Source: Puniceicoccaceae bacterium Marseille-Q1082 (GTDB lineage: Bacteria; Verrucomicrobiota; Verrucomicrobiia; Opitutales; Intestinicryptomonadaceae). From it: DNA of 64,000 nucleotides. How positions within the stretch are numbered: position 1 is the stretch's first letter; every line of letters begins with the position of its first letter. The stretch spans positions 186,001 through 250,000 of the forward strand of contig CAJGBI010000002.1 in the NCBI GenBank assembly GCA_904424815.1, given 5' to 3'. Below are positions 9,637-16,767 of this stretch, piece by piece. The position numbers were made by a program, and so were the translations under genes. The notes under the pieces were generated by a model. It did not search any database, was not told the origin of the DNA, and saw only the letters and a list, made by a program, of their open reading frames with translations.

Positions 9637-9683
9637 TTTCGTTTTATTGTTTGCAAGAAATCCGGCGCGGAGAAAATCCGCAG

Positions 9684-9705
9684 AAAATTAGCTTAAACTA
9701 ATTTT
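9684..9705. promoter_or_regulatory. TTAG-N6-CTAA dyad, site 1 (porin leader)
   Basis: AAAATTAG, six bases, then CTAATTTT: a perfect 8-bp inverted repeat about 50 bp upstream of the porin start codon, downstream of the proposed promoter. Same core as sites 2 and 3. Operator function is inferred. Confidence 0.5.
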
Positions 9706-9794
9706 CTTCCCAAAAAATTTTTCCCTCCCGCGTTCCGCGCCGGAGCTCCATCCCGGGCGCGGGCAAAACGGTTTGGGGAGAAATTTTTAAGGGA

Positions 9795-9823
9795 ATAAAA
9801 GTTAGACTAAGCTAACTTGTCAA
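9795..9823 (-). promoter_or_regulatory. sigma70-like promoter of the porin gene
   Basis: On the minus strand TTGACA (9823-9818), a 17-base spacer and TTTTAT (9800-9795): a consensus -35 with a reasonable -10, about 160 bp upstream of the porin ATG. The spacer is almost entirely occupied by dyad site 2, so a bound protein would block RNA polymerase. Confidence 0.6.
9799..9818. promoter_or_regulatory. TTAG-N6-CTAA dyad, site 2 (in promoter spacer)
   Basis: AAGTTAG, six bases, CTAACTT: perfect 7-bp inverted repeat lying between the proposed -35 and -10. The location is typical of a repressor operator. Confidence 0.55.
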
Positions 9824-9832
9824 GTAAATTTG

Positions 9833-9846
9833 TTAGTTTAATCTAA
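9833..9846. promoter_or_regulatory. TTAG-N6-CTAA dyad, site 3
   Basis: TTAG, TTTAAT, CTAA. Its centre is 31 bp from the centre of site 2, about three helical turns, just upstream of the proposed -35 box. The regulator is not identifiable from the window. Confidence 0.5.
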
Positions 9847-10122
9847 TTTTTCGCCACGCGCACATTTCCGCTTGGATCCCAAAAACAATCCGGCGCAAAT
9901 TTAACTTCATTTTTTTCAAAATCAAAATTCAGGGTACGGCGCCCGCGCCCACCGGAAAATTCTTCCGCGCGGGACTCCGGACAAATTCCGCCAAAAACCG
10001 CCGGACTCCGGCGGCCGCGGAAGGGCGCCGCATTTTTCCCTCCACTTCGCGGCGTATTCGCTTGCAACGCCGCCTTAAAAATAAAAAATGGCGGGACTTT
10101 TTGATTAAACGCGCCGCAAAAA

Positions 10123-10788
10123 ATGGCAAAATCGTCGCGACAGCTTTGGACAGCCCAGATATTGGAGGGCGGCGCGGGCAAACCCCCCGCCCGCGCAAGG
10201 GGCGCGTGGACTTCCGAAAGCCTCGACGCCGCCGCCGCGAGAAGCTCCGCGTACATGCGCCGGAAAATCGACGACGCCGCGCGCGCAATCGGCGGAGAGC
10301 AGATCAAGGGCGTCGTGCTGGGCATAGACCCGAGCCTTCGCGGAACGGGGCTCGCGACGATAGAGGCGCTCGGCGGCGGCAAAATGCGCTATGTCGATTC
10401 CGAAACCGTGCGCAACCACCCGTCGCTCTCCATGGCGGAATGCATCGCGCGGATATTCGAGAGAACCCTGCGCATGATAGACGAATACTCCCCCGACTGG
10501 GTATCGATAGAGCAGAGCGTGTATGTGCAAAATTTCAAGACAGCGATGATTCTCGGGTCGGCGAGAGGGGCCGCGATAGCCGCCGCCGCCCACAGGCGTC
10601 GGGAAGTCTACGAGTACCCCCCGCTTAGAATCAAGCAGGCGGTCATCGGCTACGGCAGGGCGAGCAAAGAGCAGGTCGGAAGATCCGTTATGGCGCTTCT
10701 GCAAATGGGGGAAATCCTCCCGCCCGACGAGTCCGACGCGGGCGCCGCCGCGATAACCCACATATTTACCCACAAGATACGGATATGA
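10123..10788 (+). CDS. ruvC: Holliday junction endonuclease RuvC
   Basis: 221-aa crossover-junction resolvase that cuts Holliday junctions together with RuvAB during recombinational repair. The RNase H-like fold acidic residues are visible: Asp69 in GIDPSLRGTG, Glu130 in SIEQSVYVQN, and Asp202/Asp205 in PDESDAGAAAITH. LRIKQAVIGYGRASKEQV is the conserved basic region. Canonical RuvC starts a few residues before the first Asp, so about 60 residues here are an N-terminal extension. An internal ATG at 10255 would give 177 aa, the more usual length; the extension begins with a QLW motif and may be real. The stop overlaps the next start in an ATGA. Confidence 0.93.
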   Translation: MAKSSRQLWTAQILEGGAGKPPARARGAWTSESLDAAAARSSAYMRRKIDDAARAIGGEQIKGVVLGIDPSLRGTGLATIEALGGGKMRYVDSETVRNHPSLSMAECIARIFERTLRMIDEYSPDWVSIEQSVYVQNFKTAMILGSARGAAIAAAAHRRREVYEYPPLRIKQAVIGYGRASKEQVGRSVMALLQMGEILPPDESDAGAAAITHIFTHKIRI

Positions 10789-11648
10789 AGAAATCTCTCA
10801 TAGCGATGGCGGCAGGAATGGGAAGCCGCTTCGGAGGCCTGAAGCAGGCCGCAAAATTCGGAAAGTCGCAAAAGACGATGCTCGACTTCGCCCTCGAAGA
10901 CGCGCTGGAAGCCGGATTTGGGGAATTCGTTTTCGTGATACGCCGCGATATAGAGAAAATTTTCCGCGAAAGCGTCTCCGGCAAATACGAAAACCTGGCG
11001 GACGTGCGGTATGTGTTTCAGGACGAGTCCGGACAGCCGCTGCCCGCCGGACGCTCGAAGCCGTGGGGAACTGGGCACGCGGTGCTCGCGTGCGCGGACG
11101 AAATTTCGGGGCCGTTTTTGGCGGTAAACGCCGACGACTACTACGGGAAGAGCGTCTACGCGCCCGCCGCGAATTTCCTGGACTCTCCCGACCCGCGCCG
11201 GTACGCGCTTGCGGGATACCGCCTCAAAAACACTCTGTCCAAGAACGGCGGCGTCTCGAGGGGAATATGCGAAACCGACGAAAATCTGCGCTTAGCGTCG
11301 ATACGCGAATGCGCGGGTCTCCGCGAAAGGACGGCCGCCGACGGGACGAAATTTGTGGAAGCCGAAGACGGCGAAAAATTCAGCGGCGACGAATTTGCCT
11401 CCCTCAATTTCTGGGCTTTCCCGAAGGAATTCATGGAAAGGCTCGGAACGGACTTTGAAAAATTCCTGTCGGTTAACTCTAAGAGCGAAAAGGCCGAATT
11501 CTACCTGCCGAAAGCCGTGGACGGCGCCGTTGCCGAAAAGTTCGCCGAAGCGGTAGTGATGCCCACCGATGAGCGCTGGCAAGGGGTCACGTACAGGGCC
11601 GACGCCGAAGAGGTCGAAAAATTTCTCGAATCCGAAGGAAGAATCTGA
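10785..11648 (+). CDS. sugar nucleotidyltransferase-like protein
   Basis: 287-aa cytoplasmic protein of the nucleotidyltransferase fold (NTP_transferase type). The N-terminus LIAMAAGMGSRFGGLKQ is the nucleotide-binding G-x-G-x-R signature. PWGTGHAVLACADEI and FLAVNADDYYG supply the base-recognition region and the metal-binding DD. FASLNFWAFPKEFMERL resembles the substrate-binding region. It probably transfers a nucleotide to a sugar phosphate, but the sugar is unknown. ATG overlaps the ruvC stop (ATGA), so the two are translationally coupled. Confidence 0.85.
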   Translation: MKKSLIAMAAGMGSRFGGLKQAAKFGKSQKTMLDFALEDALEAGFGEFVFVIRRDIEKIFRESVSGKYENLADVRYVFQDESGQPLPAGRSKPWGTGHAVLACADEISGPFLAVNADDYYGKSVYAPAANFLDSPDPRRYALAGYRLKNTLSKNGGVSRGICETDENLRLASIRECAGLRERTAADGTKFVEAEDGEKFSGDEFASLNFWAFPKEFMERLGTDFEKFLSVNSKSEKAEFYLPKAVDGAVAEKFAEAVVMPTDERWQGVTYRADAEEVEKFLESEGRI

Positions 11649-11676
11649 ACCGCGCGCCGGCGCGCAAGCGAAAATT

Positions 11677-13020
11677 ATGAAGACATACCTCATCGCAACG
11701 CTCGCGATGGCGGCCTCCGCCGTCGCCCAGCCGCAAAAGGCGGAAACGCCTTCCCCCGAACCCTCCAGGCCCCAAATGCGGGCGGAGCAGCCCGCCGCGC
11801 CCAAACCCTCGCGGGGGGCGTTCGACGCCATGCTCTACGTCAGCGTCCAAGACCCGTCGATGGAATGGTGGTTCAACGTGCCAGAAGGCTTCGCCCCGCA
11901 CATATCGGAGCTCAAAAAGATTTTCCACAACCAGGAGTTCTCCCTCTTCCCGTTCGCGGACAACGCGAAAGTCAAAGAGGGGAAATTCTCAATTTCTTAC
12001 TCGATAAGCATGAAGTCCCCCGACGGCTCGCTCACGGAACTCGTGCGCGGCGCGAAGTATGAGGGGACGAAAGTCGCCGACGACATAATGGTCGCCTGCC
12101 CCGACGTGATAGACTTCAAGCTCGACAGGCGCTTCCCCGAGGGCCTCTACAAATTCTCCATTTCCGCCAAGGACGGGATTTCCGGCGAAATTTCCGAATA
12201 CGAAAACCACATTCGGCTTGCGGAGTGGTCGGCTCCCGTTCCATTCACGGGCAAGAAGCTCGTCTCCGACTACGTGCGCGCGTTCTCCCTGCAACCCTCG
12301 CCCGAGGCGCTCTATTCGATAGTGTTTTCGGACGACTTCGACCTCGAGCAAAAAGGCGCGCCGAACTCGCTAAACTACACATATCTGGGGTTCATGAAGG
12401 CGGCGTTCAAAAAGAACATGTTTCTGATAAGCCACATCCGCGACTCCTTCAAGTCCCTCTCAGACCTCAACCGCGCAAAATTCATACTGATTCTGGCGAT
12501 TCTCGGCGAGAAGGGAATAGACGCCTCCGCGCTTTCTGAGCCCGAAAAGCGGTACCAGGAGCAAATACGCGCGTTCAAGCTTCCCGACCCATACGGCAAG
12601 TGGGATCCGTTCCTGGGCGCGGCGCAGATAGACATGCTTTGGGGCGAATTTTTTGCCGACGGAACGTACAGGCCCGTGCGCAGGATACTTAACATACTGT
12701 CGCACGCGAAAGAAGCCGCTTTCGCCGACGAGCTCGCCGAAAAGTCCCGCGCGCCCAAGACGCAGGCGGAATGGGACAGGTACATGCTCGGCCGGCTCTA
12801 CAAGGCCGCCCTGAAAACCGTCGCGATAAACGCCAGAAAATATCCGCTCGTGGAGCAATACTGCGCCTGGGCGCTACTGCACGGCGACATTCCGGAAGTC
12901 TCCTACGAAGTTCTCAGCCCGATGCTCGAGCACATAAGGGAAATGAAGAGCCCCTCCGGCGGAGAAAGCGGCGAAAACCCGAAAGTCAGAATGCCGCGCA
13001 TAGACGTGGAAAGCCTCTGA
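11677..13020 (+). CDS. secreted protein of unknown function
   Basis: 447 aa. Signal peptide MKTYLIATLAMAASAVAQ, then a Pro/Ala-rich linker (about 20-45) and a globular, probably mixed alpha/beta region from SRGAFDAMLYVSVQDPSME. The middle contains beta-rich text (EGKFSISYSISMKSPDGSL) and the C-terminal half is mostly helical. I recognise no catalytic motif or named family. The chosen ATG follows the nucleotidyltransferase stop by 28 bp and starts exactly at a signal peptide; the open frame begins earlier at 11569 but overlaps the preceding gene. Likely periplasmic. Confidence 0.75.
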   Translation: MKTYLIATLAMAASAVAQPQKAETPSPEPSRPQMRAEQPAAPKPSRGAFDAMLYVSVQDPSMEWWFNVPEGFAPHISELKKIFHNQEFSLFPFADNAKVKEGKFSISYSISMKSPDGSLTELVRGAKYEGTKVADDIMVACPDVIDFKLDRRFPEGLYKFSISAKDGISGEISEYENHIRLAEWSAPVPFTGKKLVSDYVRAFSLQPSPEALYSIVFSDDFDLEQKGAPNSLNYTYLGFMKAAFKKNMFLISHIRDSFKSLSDLNRAKFILILAILGEKGIDASALSEPEKRYQEQIRAFKLPDPYGKWDPFLGAAQIDMLWGEFFADGTYRPVRRILNILSHAKEAAFADELAEKSRAPKTQAEWDRYMLGRLYKAALKTVAINARKYPLVEQYCAWALLHGDIPEVSYEVLSPMLEHIREMKSPSGGESGENPKVRMPRIDVESL

Positions 13021-13045
13021 CGGGGCGCGCCGCGTTTGAATTTGA

Positions 13046-13429
<384 letters not shown>

Positions 13430-13454
13430 TTCCCTTCCCCATGAAAGGCTGAAA

Positions 13455-13991
13455 ATGACGATAGAAGAAAGACTCGAAAAGCACCTCGGCAAAGACCCGC
13501 AAATAGATCCCACCGCATACGTAAGCAGGCGCGCCACCCTCGTGGGCGACGTGAAAATCGGCAAAAACGCGAGCGTATGGCCGGGCTGCGTGCTGAGGGC
13601 AGACATCAATTCGATAGAGCTCGGAGAGAACTCCAACATACAAGACGGCACAATGGTGCACCTCGCCGACGACGCCGGCGTGAAAATCGGCAGGAACACT
13701 ACGATAGGCCACGGCGCGGTAATCCACGCCTGCGCCATCGGCGACGGCTGCCTGATAGGAATGGGCTCCATAATCCTCGACAAGGCGGTCATCGGCGACC
13801 ACTCCATCGTCGGCGCGGGCGCGCTCGTCACCAAGAACACGGTCGTGCCAGCGGGCTCGCTCGTGCTCGGTTCGCCGGCAAAAGTCGTTAAAACCCTCGA
13901 CGCCGAGACGCAAAAGGGCCTCGAATACTGGGCCCAAAAGTACACCAAGCTCGCCGCCGCAAACAAGGCCAAAGAGGAGAAGGAAGCGTAG
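13455..13991 (+). CDS. gamma carbonic anhydrase-like hexapeptide-repeat protein
   Basis: 178-aa left-handed beta-helix protein (YrdA/PaaY/gamma-CA type). Imperfect hexapeptide repeats run from about residue 25 to 145. Metal-binding His candidates are in QDGTMVHLAD and IGHGAVIHAC, the spacing expected for a trimer-interface zinc site. GAGALVTKNTVVPAGSLVLG and GSPAKVVK finish the helix. Members bind a metal and some hydrate CO2; activity here is not proven by sequence. AAAGG precedes the start. It is 25 bp after the PII gene and 4 bp before trmB, suggesting one transcript. Confidence 0.92.
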   Translation: MTIEERLEKHLGKDPQIDPTAYVSRRATLVGDVKIGKNASVWPGCVLRADINSIELGENSNIQDGTMVHLADDAGVKIGRNTTIGHGAVIHACAIGDGCLIGMGSIILDKAVIGDHSIVGAGALVTKNTVVPAGSLVLGSPAKVVKTLDAETQKGLEYWAQKYTKLAAANKAKEEKEA

Positions 13992-13995
13992 TTCC

Positions 13996-14580
13996 ATGAG
14001 CCTGCAAGAGGCGCTCGAAAGGCGCGCCGGCCGCGTCGCCGCGCTGAGAGAGGCGTGCGCGCCGATCTTCGGCCGCTCAAAATCCGTCACCCTCGAAATC
14101 GGCTGCGGAAAGGGGCACTATTTGAGCTCCTACGCGGCGCGCTTTCCGGAAGAGACATGCGTGGGAATCGACCTGATAAGCAAGAGGGTCGAGGACGGGA
14201 GGCGGCGCGCAAAAAACCGCAACGCGGGCAACGCGTTTTTCGTCAAGGCTGAGGCGATGGAATTTTTGGAGGCCATGCCCGCCGGCGCGCGGCTGGAAAA
14301 AATCTTCATATTCTTTCCCGACCCGTGGCCGAAAGAAAAACACCACAAAAGGCGGCTGATAAGAGGGGAATTTCTCGACTACATAAGGCAATTCTGCTCC
14401 GTGGGGTGCAAAATGTATTTCAGAACCGACCACGCTGAATACTTTGAATGGGCGAAGGCGGAAATCGCCAAAAACTCGTCGTGGGAACTCTCCGAAGAAA
14501 CGGAGCTTCCGCACGAGGAAGTCTCGCAGTTCCAGAGGATACTGCCGGTGTTCTCGACGCTGGTAGCGGTTGCGTCGTAG
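13996..14580 (+). CDS. trmB: tRNA (guanine-N7-)-methyltransferase
   Basis: 194-aa SAM-dependent enzyme that makes m7G46 in tRNA. VTLEIGCGKGHYLSSYA is the SAM-binding motif I; CVGIDLISKRVEDGR binds the ribose. IFFPDPWPKEKHHKRRL is the diagnostic TrmB motif. MYFRTDHAEYFEWA is the conserved C-terminal Asp-containing segment. Somewhat shorter than E. coli TrmB (239 aa), missing mainly an N-terminal extension. It ends the plus-strand cluster that starts with ruvC. Confidence 0.96.
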   Translation: MSLQEALERRAGRVAALREACAPIFGRSKSVTLEIGCGKGHYLSSYAARFPEETCVGIDLISKRVEDGRRRAKNRNAGNAFFVKAEAMEFLEAMPAGARLEKIFIFFPDPWPKEKHHKRRLIRGEFLDYIRQFCSVGCKMYFRTDHAEYFEWAKAEIAKNSSWELSEETELPHEEVSQFQRILPVFSTLVAVAS

Positions 14581-14737
14581 CGGGGAACCGGCGGCAGCCC
14601 AGCCTTGCGCGCCGTTTGTACGAATGAGAATTAAAAAAGTAAGCAATCCGCCCGCAGCGGCAAACGGCTCCGACCGTCCGGAATGCTCCAAAATGCGCGC
14701 AGGTTCAGCATAGAGCTTCCGAAAGAAGCCTACATTC

Positions 14738-14781
14738 CTAAGCGTCGCGCGCTGCGGAAATCCACGGCGCGCGCCGCTTAG
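14738..14781. terminator. hairpin between convergent trmB and PEP-CTERM genes
   Basis: 15-bp stem with one mismatch: CTAAGCGTCGCGCGC pairs with GCGCGCGCCGCTTAG across a 14-base loop. It lies between the two converging genes, so it could end transcription from both sides, although neither flank has a strong T-run. Confidence 0.5.
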
Positions 14782-14813
14782 CATTAAAAGATTTTATCAT
14801 ACGGCAGGCCGTT

Positions 14814-16433
14814 TTATTTGAAACGCCTGCGCCTCGCGGCAAATGCAATCGACGCCGCGCCGAGAACCGCGGCGGCAACAGACGGCTCCGGCACCTGAGT
14901 CATTCCGACTTGCAGGGAATATCCGGCGGAATCTTTAACCCACCTGAAAACGGCGACGGCGTTTTCAAGGCCGGCGCCATAGAAATCAGCGGAGGCGTCG
15001 TAGACGTTTTCCGAAACTTCCGCGCCGAGGTCAAAGCCGCTCAAATCCGCTGCTGTGAGTATCTCCGTCCAATTGCCTATATCGGAGTAGTCCGCACCGT
15101 ACTGCGCAAGTTCTATTCCGTAGTCCGCGGGATTCAAATTGCCGTAAGCTCCCGAAAAATCTACGGCTATTTTCGCCGCTCCGTCCTTTGAAAGCGTTTC
15201 GGAAATCGCGATCAGCCCGGGAATCCCCGCGGCGTACAACACCGGAGTGTCTATTGCGATTCCGCCGCTCCTAAAAACCGCCTCTTTGAAATATGCAAAT
15301 CCCTGTTCAGTTCCGGAATTGTACGCGCCGAAAATCCCCCCGTCCAAAACGAGCGCCGGATTGCGGTATTCCTCCCTTATCTGCTCGTTGCCCATAAAAA
15401 ACCTTCCGCTATTTATCGTAAAAGTTCCGCTCTGCGACGTATACGCCATATCGTCGGCCCTGTAAATATGAATGCGCTGGGTTCCCCCGCCGTTCATCAC
15501 GACATCCAGCTTCTGTTCGGCGCCAACATGCGGGGTCGCGTGATAGCCGAAGTCGGAAACGTTCCCTTTGAATCTGTAATCCGTCCCCGCGGCGTTCGTA
15601 AATACGAGCGTCGAGGAAACTCCGGCATTGGGGGAATTGTATATGCCGCAATCTATATGCGCATCGTCGGTGAGCTGCAGGCCGCCGATTTCAAAAACCA
15701 TTCCGTTTTGCGCATTTTTTATGTTTGTCCATCCGCTGCCGTCGCTCTGCATGTTGACGACCCCGGAAACCGACGCGCGATCCGCGTTCAGCACAAGCGA
15801 CGTCTCGCTCGCGCCGGAATAGCCGTAGCCGCCCAGCTTCATGTCGCCGTCGACGATAAATTCGCCCCGTTCTATGGGACTGTTCGCCTTGAAATCGACG
15901 GTAAATACGTTGCGAAGTATCTCCGTGCCCGAATACCCTCCGCCGTAACCCTCCGCGCCGAGTTCAAAACCCTTCGACCTCACGACTACATTCGCCTTCT
16001 GCCCCGTCGTCGTCCAAAAGCTTCCGCCAAAGGCGAAATAGTTTTGGGAAGTCGGGCCGACGAGGGATTTTATGGAGCCGCCAATTTCAAACACCGCCGT
16101 ATTGTCCAGCGCGGCGTTGCCGAAAACTATCATCGCGGCGTTTAGGGCGTTGCCGGCGACGACGAGCTCCCCCACATAGGCGTCCACAGTGTCGAGCTCC
16201 AGAGAAACCTTGTCGCCGGCCTTATTTAAAATATATGCGGTATCCGTGCTCAGCGGCGCGGAAGAGGCGCGTTCGGCGCCGGCGGCATCATAAGTCCACG
16301 CGCTTCCGGAAAAGAATTTTGTCTGTCCGGCAGATTCGGGATTGAAATAATATACCGTCTGTGAAAACGCGGCAAGGGGGGAGAGCGCAAAAACCGCGGA
16401 GAAAATCGAAAAATTTATTTTAACGTTTTTCAT
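14814..16433 (-). CDS. PEP-CTERM secreted protein, beta-rich
   Basis: 539 aa. Signal peptide MKNVKINFSIFSAVFALSPL then AAFSQ. The body is Gly/Asn/Ser-rich repetitive beta sequence resembling autotransporter-type beta-helix passengers (for example VVRSKGFELGAEGYGG and TFTINSGRFFMG). The C-terminus VPEPSVAAAVLGAASIAFAA followed by RRRRFK is a PEP-CTERM sorting signal: VPEP, hydrophobic segment, Arg cluster. Such proteins are processed by an exosortase and placed in extracellular polymer or on the surface. ATG 16433 starts the signal peptide directly. It lies downstream of the Wzc/Wza genes on the same strand. No exosortase is in the window. Confidence 0.85.
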   Translation of the reverse strand: MKNVKINFSIFSAVFALSPLAAFSQTVYYFNPESAGQTKFFSGSAWTYDAAGAERASSAPLSTDTAYILNKAGDKVSLELDTVDAYVGELVVAGNALNAAMIVFGNAALDNTAVFEIGGSIKSLVGPTSQNYFAFGGSFWTTTGQKANVVVRSKGFELGAEGYGGGYSGTEILRNVFTVDFKANSPIERGEFIVDGDMKLGGYGYSGASETSLVLNADRASVSGVVNMQSDGSGWTNIKNAQNGMVFEIGGLQLTDDAHIDCGIYNSPNAGVSSTLVFTNAAGTDYRFKGNVSDFGYHATPHVGAEQKLDVVMNGGGTQRIHIYRADDMAYTSQSGTFTINSGRFFMGNEQIREEYRNPALVLDGGIFGAYNSGTEQGFAYFKEAVFRSGGIAIDTPVLYAAGIPGLIAISETLSKDGAAKIAVDFSGAYGNLNPADYGIELAQYGADYSDIGNWTEILTAADLSGFDLGAEVSENVYDASADFYGAGLENAVAVFRWVKDSAGYSLQVGMTQVPEPSVAAAVLGAASIAFAARRRRFK

Positions 16434-16767
16434 AATATTTTTTTGAGTACACGAGAATGCGATATATGTCAAATTATTAAAAATTCAGAATCAATTTTTC
16501 CGTTTAAAACCAAATTCCACACCCGTGTCCCCGCAAATCCGCGCAACAGCGGCGGCCTTCCAAAACGCGCTCAAAGCGGCGGAAATCCCTTACCGAAACG
16601 CGCGCCGTCTCCGCAAAACGCCGTTCCGCCGCAAAAAAATTCGCGGCCGGAACGGATTCCTTTTCCCCAATCGAAGCCAACCCGCTTTTTGACGTTCCGC
16701 AAAACCGGCGCAAAAAAAGCGCGCGACACACACGCCGCGCGCAGGCAAAATAAAACCGCACAACACC
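16434..16767. other. 334-bp intergenic region upstream of PEP-CTERM gene
   Basis: AT-rich next to the PEP-CTERM start, with TTGACA on the minus strand at 16472-16467 that may belong to a promoter but lies very close to the start codon. The rest, towards the wzc stop, is GC-rich without a supported gene or clear terminator. Confidence 0.4.

Noticed and set aside
9799-9846. DtxR/IdeR-type iron box
   Set aside because: Half-sites TTAG/CTAA are reminiscent, but the six-base spacing and outer bases differ from the 19-bp DtxR consensus, and no such regulator is in the window.
16444-16472. sigma70 promoter for the PEP-CTERM gene (TTGACA at 16472-16467)
   Set aside because: The matching -10 (TACTCA) is weak and would place the transcript start only a few bases before the ATG.
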